Assembly: GCA_029261535.1 (NCBI GenBank)
Contig: JAJDBF010000010.1
Span: forward strand, 1-64,000
DNA length: 64,000 bases
Origin: Nitrospinaceae bacterium
Lineage (GTDB): Bacteria; Nitrospinota; Nitrospinia; Nitrospinales; Nitrospinaceae
Direction: 5' to 3'
Position 1 is the stretch's first letter; the number at the start of each line of letters is the position of its first letter. A program made the position numbers and the translations under genes. Under the pieces are notes generated by a model. That model saw only the letters and a program-made list of their open reading frames with translations, had not been told where the DNA came from and ran no database searches. This document shows, piece after piece, positions 43,068 through 50,276 of the stretch.

Positions 43068-45272
43068 ATGCCAAAACAAGTGAAGCACCTTACTCCATCC
43101 ACTTCTGTTCAAAAAAGACCGATGCGTCGGCCCATGCACCTGACTTGCACTATCCTCACTTTGCTTTGCTTTTTTGTCGGAGCCGTATCTCAGGCGGAGG
43201 CGACGTCCTACCCCTATCCCGAAATAGGCGATGGAAAATCAGCTATCAAAGTACCGCTCACTCTCGTGGACGGTGTGGCGGTCGACAAGAACGGCAATGT
43301 GTATTTGTCTCACCGTTCACAAAATCGTATCCGGAAAATTGACCTCGATGGAATAATCACCACCATTGCCGGAAATGGTTCCGCCGGGTTTGCCGGTGAT
43401 GGCGGACCGGCTCTAAAAGCGGCCCTAAATTTTCCCGCCGGACTCTGCATAGATTCCTCTGACAATCTATTTATTGCCGACAGAAACAACCACCGAATCC
43501 GCAAAGTTGACCCGCAGGGAATCATCACCACGGTTGCAGGCAACGGCACTCCTGAATGGACGGGTGATGGTGGATTCGCTGTCGAAGCTTCCCTGAATTT
43601 TCCGTCAGACATTGTCTGCAAAAACGGTGACGAACTGATATTTTCTGACCGTTCCAACAACCGTATTCGCAAGATTGATTCCAAGGGGATCATCACAACG
43701 ATTGCTGGTATGGGACCGCCGGAGTTTGGAGGCGATTATGGTTTGGCAAAAAACGCTCACCTGAAGTATCCCTTTGGTATAGAGATGGACGATCAGGGTA
43801 ATCTTTATATAGCAGACCGGGGCAACAACCGGATCCGCAAAGTACGCCCGGACAACACCATCATTACTGTCGCCGGTGACGGTAATCATTTTTTTTCTGG
43901 AGACTATGGGCCAGCCTCGCGCGCCAGCCTGGCCTATCCCACCGATGTGGTGATCGATGACGAGGGCAACCTTTACATTGCGGATCGCAATAACAATCGT
44001 ATCCGCCGGGTCGATCCTCAGGGAATCATCACAACCTTGATGGGCATCGGCGAATATGAATACAACGGGGATAACGAAGTGGCCTCGGAGACGACCCTGC
44101 ATTTGCCTTTCGTCTTGGCCATGGCACCGAACGATCGATTGATCGTCGTGGACCGATCCCATTTCAGGGTGCGTCAGGTCGATTTAAAAACTGGCAATGT
44201 CAAAACCATCGCCGGAAATGGCAAACCCTTGTTTAAAGGAGATGGCGGTCCCGGATTGGGTGCCAGTTTACGCTCACCCACCGGTATTGTGGTTGCGGGC
44301 GATGGCAATGTCATTTTTTCAGACAAGCAGAATCACCGCATTCGCCGGGTGGATACCAAGGGTTTTATCCACACGGTAGCCGGTACCGGCAAGCAGGGCA
44401 ATGAAGGCGATGGTGGACCGGCGGAGCGGGCCACTTTATTTTTACCTGCTGAAATGGCGCGGGACAAAGTCGGCAACTTGTATGTTGTGTCGCCTGTCGG
44501 GCGCGGCTCCATCATCAGAAAGATCAGTCTGGACGGCAAAATCACCATGTTTGCCGGAATGGGAGGACATGGCAACAAGGGTGATGGAGGCAAAGCCCAC
44601 GATGCCGCTTTTTCCATGCTAAAGGATATCACTCTCGACCCTGCCGGTAACATGTTTGTGGTGGATTACACCAACCGCAATATCCGCAAGATCACGCCTG
44701 ACGGCACCATCTCGACCATTGCGCCTGAAGCGATCAATAACCTTCCCGATCCGGAAGTGCATATCAATGGAATTGCTGTGGATAAAACAGGGAATGTCTT
44801 TTTTTCTGATTCAGGAAGCAGTAAAATCCGTAAAATTTCGCCTGCTGGCAAGATCACCACATTTGCAGGGAACGGAGATTTTGAGGACTCCGGCGATGGT
44901 GGACCGGCCATTGACGCGGGTATCCGCTCACCCGGTGGGTTACTGTTTGGGCCCGAAGGTGATCTGTACGTGATTGAGGAGACATCTAATCGTATTAGAA
45001 AAATCAATAAAGAGGGTATCATTCAGGCGGTAGCAGGACGTGGTTTGCCTGGGTATTCCGGAGATGGGGGTAGGGCCGTGACTGCCCTGCTCAAGGCTCC
45101 CTATCGGATGGCATTCGATGATGCGGGTAATTTGTATTTCACTGATCGGGACAACAACCGCATTCGTAAAATTGATAAAAATGGAATCATCACTTCCATT
45201 GCCGGCAATGAAAATATAGGCTGGATGCAGGATGGACTTGAAGTTAGAATCACCGTACATAATTTTCCCTGA
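43068..45272 (+). CDS. Secreted NHL-repeat (beta-propeller) protein
   Basis: Exported protein of 734 residues with a signal peptide (about 20-46, ending SQAEA). It has about twelve NHL repeats of about 54 residues, each like GNLYIADRNNNRIRRVDPQG, then IITTLMG or IITTIAGNG and a (G)GDGG stretch. Twelve would make two six-bladed propellers. It is probably periplasmic or on the cell surface, where NHL propellers bind proteins or glycans. It lies one base after the secreted LRR gene. Confidence 0.88.
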   Translation: MPKQVKHLTPSTSVQKRPMRRPMHLTCTILTLLCFFVGAVSQAEATSYPYPEIGDGKSAIKVPLTLVDGVAVDKNGNVYLSHRSQNRIRKIDLDGIITTIAGNGSAGFAGDGGPALKAALNFPAGLCIDSSDNLFIADRNNHRIRKVDPQGIITTVAGNGTPEWTGDGGFAVEASLNFPSDIVCKNGDELIFSDRSNNRIRKIDSKGIITTIAGMGPPEFGGDYGLAKNAHLKYPFGIEMDDQGNLYIADRGNNRIRKVRPDNTIITVAGDGNHFFSGDYGPASRASLAYPTDVVIDDEGNLYIADRNNNRIRRVDPQGIITTLMGIGEYEYNGDNEVASETTLHLPFVLAMAPNDRLIVVDRSHFRVRQVDLKTGNVKTIAGNGKPLFKGDGGPGLGASLRSPTGIVVAGDGNVIFSDKQNHRIRRVDTKGFIHTVAGTGKQGNEGDGGPAERATLFLPAEMARDKVGNLYVVSPVGRGSIIRKISLDGKITMFAGMGGHGNKGDGGKAHDAAFSMLKDITLDPAGNMFVVDYTNRNIRKITPDGTISTIAPEAINNLPDPEVHINGIAVDKTGNVFFSDSGSSKIRKISPAGKITTFAGNGDFEDSGDGGPAIDAGIRSPGGLLFGPEGDLYVIEETSNRIRKINKEGIIQAVAGRGLPGYSGDGGRAVTALLKAPYRMAFDDAGNLYFTDRDNNRIRKIDKNGIITSIAGNENIGWMQDGLEVRITVHNFP

Positions 45273-45280
45273 GTTTAAGG

Positions 45281-45298
45281 AGAGTTTTGCGTAACTCT
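45281..45298. repeat. Small hairpin after the NHL gene
   Basis: AGAGTT (45281-45286) and AACTCT (45293-45298) with a six-base loop. No T-run, so it is only a weak termination candidate for the NHL transcript. Confidence 0.25.
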
Positions 45299-45322
45299 AA
45301 AAGCAAAGTCCAAGGCGAGATT

Positions 45323-45420
45323 CTTCACTCTGCGGAGTTTATCCTGAACCTGTCGAAGGGCGTTGTTCAGAGTGACAGTTCGTTGATTTTATTTGTCACC
45401 CTGAGCTTGTCGAAGGGGGA
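45323..45420. repeat. Dispersed TCGAAGG-type intergenic repeat, two copies
   Basis: Two related copies, ATCCTGAACCTGTCGAAGGG (45341-45360) and CACCCTGAGCTTGTCGAAGGGG (45397-45418), plus flanking CACTCTG and CAGAGTGA that could fold back. This CCTGAGC-TTGTCGAAGG family is known as an abundant short intergenic repeat in many bacteria. It lies in the 273-base gap between NHL and proA. Confidence 0.6.
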
Positions 45421-45546
45421 CTTCCATTTTTCAGTCCCTCAAAAAGTACTTATGCAAAGCCCTTCTTGATAAAAGACTTGAAGGTTGATACTAACTCCGA
45501 TTTGCGGGAATTGTATTTTGTAAACTTTTTTAGTGGAAGGCAGTTG

Positions 45547-46863
45547 ATGTCCAATAAATCACTTGAAGAAATGGCTGAAAAGGCCAAAATGGCCTCGTTA
45601 ATATTGGCTGGAGTGAATGCCGATTTAAAAAATCAGGCCCTCTTGGCCATGGCCTCTGCGTTGGAAGCACATTCCAGTGAAATTCTGTCCGCCAACAGCC
45701 ACGATCTCGAATTCGCTAAAAAGGAAAACCTGGCAGGCCCACTGCTCGCCCGGCTGGCTCTCAATGAAAATAAAGTGGCTGGCATGGCGCAGGGGATTCG
45801 CTCGGTGGCTGGTCTGCCGGACCCGGTGGGTGAATGTCAGATGGCCATGGAACTGGACGAGGGCCTGACGCTGACGCGAGTGAGCTGTCCGCTCGGTGTT
45901 ATCGGGGCTATATTCGAATCGCGCCCGGATGCGGTACCGCAAATTTCTTCCCTCTGCCTGAAGTCCGGCAACGCCGTCATTTTAAAAGGCGGCACTGAAG
46001 CCCAACATTCAAACCGGATCATTGTCGAGCAGTTAAGAGAAGCCGTCAGTAAGGTTCCCGGTGTTCCGGTGGATGCCATTCAATTGATCGAAACACGGGA
46101 AGAGGTCGCCGAGATGCTCAAGCAGGACGAGTATATCAATCTGGTGGTGCCGCGTGGCAGTAACGCGTTTGTGCGTTATGTGCAGGACAACACAAGAATC
46201 CCGGTCCTCGGTCATTCTGAAGGCCTTTGTCATGTGTACATCGATGCTAAAGCCGACCCGGATAAGACTGTGGCCATTGTACTGGACTCCAAATTGCAAT
46301 ATCCGGCGGCCTGCAATGCGATGGAAACCTTGCTCATTCATTCCGAGGTGGCAACCCATCTGTTACCACGGCTGGTTGATGCCTTGCGGGAAAAGAATGT
46401 CGATCTCGTTGGATGCGCCCGCTCTTGCAGTCTTGTGCCAGGGTTGAACCGGGCCGACGATGCCGAATGGGATGCGGAGTATAACGATCTTAAGCTGGCG
46501 ATCAAGCTGGTGGATTCCATGGATGATGCCATTGCCCATATCAATCGCCATGGATCGGGCCATACCGATACTATCATCACCGAGGACACGCCAGCGGCTG
46601 ATCGTTTTATGAACGAAGTCGACTCGTCCAGCGTCATGCTGAATGCCTCGACACGGTTCGCTGATGGGTTTCGTTTTGGTTTGGGAGCAGAAATTGGTAT
46701 CAGCACCAACAAAACGCACGCACGTGGGCCGGTTGGCCTTGAGGGCCTCGTCATTTACAAGTATAAGCTGAAAGGACAGGGGCAGACCGTGGCAGAGTAC
46801 GCAAACTCTAATGGAAAATCCTTCACCCATAAAAAACTACCGCTTGTTCCAGGCGATGGGTGA
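45547..46863 (+). CDS. proA: Gamma-glutamyl phosphate reductase
   Basis: Reduces gamma-glutamyl phosphate to glutamate semialdehyde with NADPH in proline synthesis. 438 residues from ATG at 45547, which has GGAAGG six bases upstream. Family residues: LGVIGAIFESRPDAVPQISSLC, LKSGNAVILKGGTEAQHSN, catalytic Cys in KLQYPAACNAMETLLIHS, and RFADGFRFGLGAEIGISTNK near the C-terminus. No proB is adjacent. Its stop overlaps the next gene's start. Confidence 0.96.
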   Translation: MSNKSLEEMAEKAKMASLILAGVNADLKNQALLAMASALEAHSSEILSANSHDLEFAKKENLAGPLLARLALNENKVAGMAQGIRSVAGLPDPVGECQMAMELDEGLTLTRVSCPLGVIGAIFESRPDAVPQISSLCLKSGNAVILKGGTEAQHSNRIIVEQLREAVSKVPGVPVDAIQLIETREEVAEMLKQDEYINLVVPRGSNAFVRYVQDNTRIPVLGHSEGLCHVYIDAKADPDKTVAIVLDSKLQYPAACNAMETLLIHSEVATHLLPRLVDALREKNVDLVGCARSCSLVPGLNRADDAEWDAEYNDLKLAIKLVDSMDDAIAHINRHGSGHTDTIITEDTPAADRFMNEVDSSSVMLNASTRFADGFRFGLGAEIGISTNKTHARGPVGLEGLVIYKYKLKGQGQTVAEYANSNGKSFTHKKLPLVPGDG

Positions 46864-47771
46864 GTATGGGTAGCAAGAATGAAGATCCTGAAGCCCCGTT
46901 AGATTCTCTGGAGTCATCAAATCCCTCATCTGCATCAACACTTGCCATCCATCTCGATACCTCTCGTTTTGATCTGAGCTTTAAATCCTGGGGCCTGTTC
47001 AGTGTGTTGTTTTTGGCGACTGTCTGGACCACCTGGGCGCAAGGCGGGCCGTGGTTCTCTTTCTGTCTGATCCTTATTTTGACCGCCCATGAATTTGGTC
47101 ATTACTTCGCCTGTGTGAAAAATAACGTTGATGCCAGTCTGCCGAATTTTATTCCGGCTCCTACCATGTTTCTTGCCGGAACCTTCGGTGCATTTATCAG
47201 GATCAAAGAACCGATTCCCACTCGCAAAGCCCTGATGGAAATCGGGGCGGCCGGACCTCTTGCCGGATTTATCGTTGCCGTTCCGGTTCTGGTGCTTGGC
47301 GTTTCCTTGTCTGAAGTCCGGCCCGCTGTTGATGTTGGCGGCAACCACTCCTTTGGTCATTCCATACTGTCGATGGGGATCACGCAATTGCTTTTAGGAT
47401 CGCCAGAGCAAGAGGGAATGATGTTATCGATTCATCCGGCGGCATTCGCCGGTTGGTTCGGTTTATTTTTTACAGCAATGAATCTTCTTCCCCTCGGACA
47501 ACTCGATGGAGGCCATGTCATTTATTCCCTTTTCAAACCAAAGAGACATCTTCTTATTGGACGAATTTCTTTTCTCGGGTTAGGTGCGCTTGGGTTTATA
47601 TGGGTGGGATGGTGGATTTTTGCCGGGATGGTTCTGCTGATGGGGCTCCGTCACCCACCTCTTATCTATGAAAATGATGCCCTTGAGCCCCTCCATAAGT
47701 GGATGGGATATTGCTGTATTGCCATCTTTATTCTGACATTTATCCCGATCCCGCTCGCCTTGACCCATTAA
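46860..47771 (+). CDS. Site-2 protease (M50) family membrane metalloprotease
   Basis: Integral membrane zinc metalloprotease of 303 residues. The zinc motif HEFGH (H77, E78, H81) sits in LTAHEFGHYFACV in a membrane helix, and the second ligand motif, in LGQLDGGHVIYSLF, lies later; NFIPAPTMFLAGTFGAFIRIK matches the SpoIVFB/Rip1 middle region. About six membrane segments. A GTG start overlaps the proA stop (GTGA); ATG at 46866 is the alternative. No PDZ or CBS domain is seen, so it is the minimal type. Substrate unknown. Confidence 0.9.
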   Translation: MSMGSKNEDPEAPLDSLESSNPSSASTLAIHLDTSRFDLSFKSWGLFSVLFLATVWTTWAQGGPWFSFCLILILTAHEFGHYFACVKNNVDASLPNFIPAPTMFLAGTFGAFIRIKEPIPTRKALMEIGAAGPLAGFIVAVPVLVLGVSLSEVRPAVDVGGNHSFGHSILSMGITQLLLGSPEQEGMMLSIHPAAFAGWFGLFFTAMNLLPLGQLDGGHVIYSLFKPKRHLLIGRISFLGLGALGFIWVGWWIFAGMVLLMGLRHPPLIYENDALEPLHKWMGYCCIAIFILTFIPIPLALTH

Positions 47772-47798
47772 TTGAATAAACTATATATAAATCAATTA

Positions 47799-47910
47799 GT
47801 TATATGTTATTTGTCAAGATACTCCATAAAGAGTCGGCGTTCCGAAAGTCAGCCTGAAAAGCAGGCCTCCTTAAATAGAGTAAACACATAACCCTTTTAA
47901 AATTGGTTAT
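47799..47910 (+). ncRNA. Structured intergenic element, candidate RNA
   Basis: An 8-base stem with one mismatch, GTTATATG (47799-47806) and CACATAAC (47885-47892), encloses ACTC/GAGT and GCCTG/CAGGC hairpins. ATAACC (47888-47893) can pair instead with GGTTAT (47905-47910), giving a switch-like alternative. I could not match it to a known riboswitch class. It may also be the 3' leader of the M50 transcript. Confidence 0.3.
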
Positions 47911-47960
47911 TTACAGTATTAGCTCGGCGTTTTTCCAAGCTTGAATTTCCTATAATTATA

Positions 47961-47989
47961 TTGACAGGTTCAGGACCCTGTGATAAATT
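47961..47989 (+). promoter_or_regulatory. Sigma-70-type promoter for the TolC-like gene
   Basis: A perfect TTGACA (47961-47966) is followed 17 bases later by TAAATT (47984-47989), four of six matches. Transcription would start near 47996, giving a leader of about 165 bases that holds the inverted-end element. Confidence 0.65.
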
Positions 47990-48007
47990 CAAATCCATAC
48001 AGATTGT

Positions 48008-48127
48008 GGGTACTGGACAATTGCCTAAAAGTCAGGCATTTTCCAAAAAAGAGTACCAAAGGTAGGTTCACTTGCCTTTCTTGGTTGCCATCAAGATCTC
48101 TTTTCGGATTGTTCAGTACCCTTTTTT
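48008..48127 (+). other. Element with 14-base inverted ends and T-run: attenuator or MITE-like
   Basis: GGGTACTGGACAAT (48008-48021) pairs with ATTGTTCAGTACCC (48108-48121) with one G-U, and TTTTTT follows at 48122-48127. This is a strong intrinsic terminator with an 86-base insert. The 5' arm can instead pair through GGTACT with AGTACC inside the insert (near 48052), a mutually exclusive form; GCCT/AGGC (48023-48037) is another internal hairpin. Terminal inverted repeats of a MITE are the other reading; I see no clear target duplication. Confidence 0.6.
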
Positions 48128-48163
48128 GTTTCCATATTCCCCCTTTGATCCCCCTTCATTAAA

Positions 48164-49009
48164 ATGCCCAGCCGCAAATCCGCAGACAGTTTATTAAGCT
48201 TGTCTGGATCGGTCCTTTCTTATCTAAAAACCATCGGCCTATTTTCTCTGTTAGTCATTTTGCAGACGACAGGTGCTATTGCAGGTGGCCTGGACTCGGT
48301 AAAACCTCTTCCAGGTTTGAAGGATGCTATTCAAAGTGCAATCAAACAGCATTCGGCAACTGATAAAGTCCTTGCCGAGTATGAAGTCAGCAAATATTAT
48401 TACAAGTTATTGACCCGGCGCGAGCAGTTGGAAATTTCCGATGAAGTGAAAGGCCATTTTGAAACAGCCGTCACCAAGGCCAATGAAAGAATGGAATCAG
48501 AAGATGGAGAGGTGACGCAATCGGCTATCACCAAACTCAAACTGGGTTTATCTGGTACCAATAATGACATTTCCAATTTTAATGCGGATATACAAAAGGC
48601 GCGACTCCACCTTGAATATTGGTTGGGACACCCTGTGGACGAAATGGGAGAAGTGTCCGATGATGGCCTGATTGCTGTTAAATTCGCGCACAAAGACCTG
48701 GAGTCTTTTCAAAAGACACAGGGCACTCCAAAACCACTAAGCGGAGTATCCCGGTTGCAAGTGCTGGAGGCATTTATCGATGTCAATAAATCCAGAGAAA
48801 AGTATGACCTGGCACGGAAGACCCGGAGGCTGACCCGGGCCCTGCTGGTAACAGAAGTCGCAAATTATGATTTTGGAATCGGAGACGAAGGCGATTTATT
48901 TGAGGCCCTGATTATCTACACGAGAGTGTTGGTTGGCTACTATGATACGATTTACCAGTTTAATCTGTCTGTATTGGACCTGAAAAAACTCCTGACAGAA
49001 CTTCCCTGA
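48164..49009 (+). CDS. TolC-family-like outer-membrane efflux protein, short form
   Basis: Exported protein of 281 residues with a signal sequence (about 22-42, ending AIA). The mature part is mostly long helix with a TolC-like rhythm: AIQSAIKQHSATDKVLAEYEV, RLHLEYWLGHPVDE, and a C-terminal block EVANYDFGIGDEGDLFEALIIY then YDTIYQFNLSVLDLKKLL, which matches the end of TolC/OEP repeats. Full TolC proteins have about 420-490 residues, so this has little more than one of two repeats. It may work as a multimer or with a partner. It is preceded by the promoter and the inverted-end element. Confidence 0.65.
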   Translation: MPSRKSADSLLSLSGSVLSYLKTIGLFSLLVILQTTGAIAGGLDSVKPLPGLKDAIQSAIKQHSATDKVLAEYEVSKYYYKLLTRREQLEISDEVKGHFETAVTKANERMESEDGEVTQSAITKLKLGLSGTNNDISNFNADIQKARLHLEYWLGHPVDEMGEVSDDGLIAVKFAHKDLESFQKTQGTPKPLSGVSRLQVLEAFIDVNKSREKYDLARKTRRLTRALLVTEVANYDFGIGDEGDLFEALIIYTRVLVGYYDTIYQFNLSVLDLKKLLTELP

Positions 49010-49082
49010 GCTAACACCTTCTGATTTTTCTGTAGAATACGCCCGGCGCAGACCTTTGTTTTAGGGCTGGACGGCAGATGAC

Positions 49083-50270
49083 GTGGTGGTAGACTTATTC
49101 TCGTCAGCTCCTCAAAAGATATTTTTAGTTAAGGATAGCATTTTGGCCTTTCAAATAAGCCGGGAAGATCAACACTGGATCGCCCTCAATATGGTGGTGG
49201 GTATCGGCAAAACCCTGTTCTACCGTCTGATCAATCGTTTTAATTCCGCCGAAGCTGTTTTGAAGGCATCCAACCGGGACTTGATGCAAGTAGAGGGCAT
49301 AGGGAAAAAGACCGCCGATCAGATACGCGAGTTTGACCCGAATGCACGGATAGAGCGGGAGCAGGTATTGCTGGACAGACTGAACGCCGGTGTCCTGACC
49401 TTAAATAGTGAGGGCTACCCCGAAATACTGAAAACCATTTACGATCCGCCACCGGTTCTCTACTATCAGGGCACGATACCCAATACATTCCCCGTGTCGA
49501 TTGCGGTTGTGGGAACCCGGCTGGCCTCCAGCTATGGCAAAATTGTCACCCAGCGTCTATGTTCACAATTGGCACAGAAAGGCGTGACTCTGATCAGCGG
49601 AATGGCGCGGGGCATCGACACACAGGTACACCGCACCGCTCTGGATAACGGCGGCAAGACCGTTGCCGTATTTGGTTGCGGCCTCGATTACACTTATCCG
49701 CCGGAAAATAATAAATTGCGTGAGGAAATAATAGCAAACGGATGCGTCCTGTCCGAGTTTCCCATATCAACCAGACCCGACCGCAATAATTTTCCTGCAA
49801 GAAACCGGGTGATCTCGGGAATGTCGCTTGGAACCCTGGTGATCGAAGCAGGGGAAAAGAGTGGGGCCCTGATCACAGCCGATTTTTCCCTGGAACAGGG
49901 CCGCGAGGTTTTTGCTGTGCCGGGAAATATTACCTCCGAACAGTGCAGAGGCACCAACAATCTGATACGATGCGGGGCCAAAATGGTCACCAACGTGGAT
50001 TCCATCCTTGAGGAACTGCCGGTCGAAGCAATTCAGCAGTTATCCATCCATGGGCAATCCGCAAGAGAACCACAGGTACCATTAAATGACCGGGAAAAGA
50101 AATTAATGTCCCTTCTTGGCGGGGAAGAAAGCCAGATTGATGACCTGATCCAGAGCAGTGGGTTGTCTCCGGCAGAAGTTTCAGCTACTCTGGTGGAACT
50201 GGAACTAAAAAACCTGGTTCGCCAGACAGAAGGAAAGATGTTTATTAACACTCAAGCAGGAATATCCTGA
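49083..50270 (+). CDS. dprA: DNA processing protein DprA
   Basis: Loads RecA on incoming single-stranded DNA in natural transformation. 395 residues: an N-terminal helix-hairpin-helix region (LMQVEGIGKKTADQIREF), the Rossmann-like core with VVGTRLASSYGKIVTQRLC, ISGMARGIDTQVHRTALDNGG, CGLDYTYPPENNKLREEI, FPARNRVISGMSLGTLVIEAG, KSGALITA and FAVPGNI, and a C-terminal winged helix (about 325-390). The GTG start at 49083 is not certain; the family usually starts near ISREDQHWIALNMV. It precedes topA by six bases, a pair common in bacteria. Confidence 0.95.
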   Translation: MVVDLFSSAPQKIFLVKDSILAFQISREDQHWIALNMVVGIGKTLFYRLINRFNSAEAVLKASNRDLMQVEGIGKKTADQIREFDPNARIEREQVLLDRLNAGVLTLNSEGYPEILKTIYDPPPVLYYQGTIPNTFPVSIAVVGTRLASSYGKIVTQRLCSQLAQKGVTLISGMARGIDTQVHRTALDNGGKTVAVFGCGLDYTYPPENNKLREEIIANGCVLSEFPISTRPDRNNFPARNRVISGMSLGTLVIEAGEKSGALITADFSLEQGREVFAVPGNITSEQCRGTNNLIRCGAKMVTNVDSILEELPVEAIQQLSIHGQSAREPQVPLNDREKKLMSLLGGEESQIDDLIQSSGLSPAEVSATLVELELKNLVRQTEGKMFINTQAGIS

Positions 50271-50276
50271 GGTTGT

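Noticed and set aside
43068-45272. CRISPR-like or satellite repeats suggested by the repeated DNA
   Set aside because: The repeats keep frame and code for NHL propeller units; no spacers of constant length.
47980-48162. 60-codon plus-strand frame before the TolC-like gene
   Set aside because: It lies inside the promoter and the inverted-end element, has no ribosome site or family resemblance.
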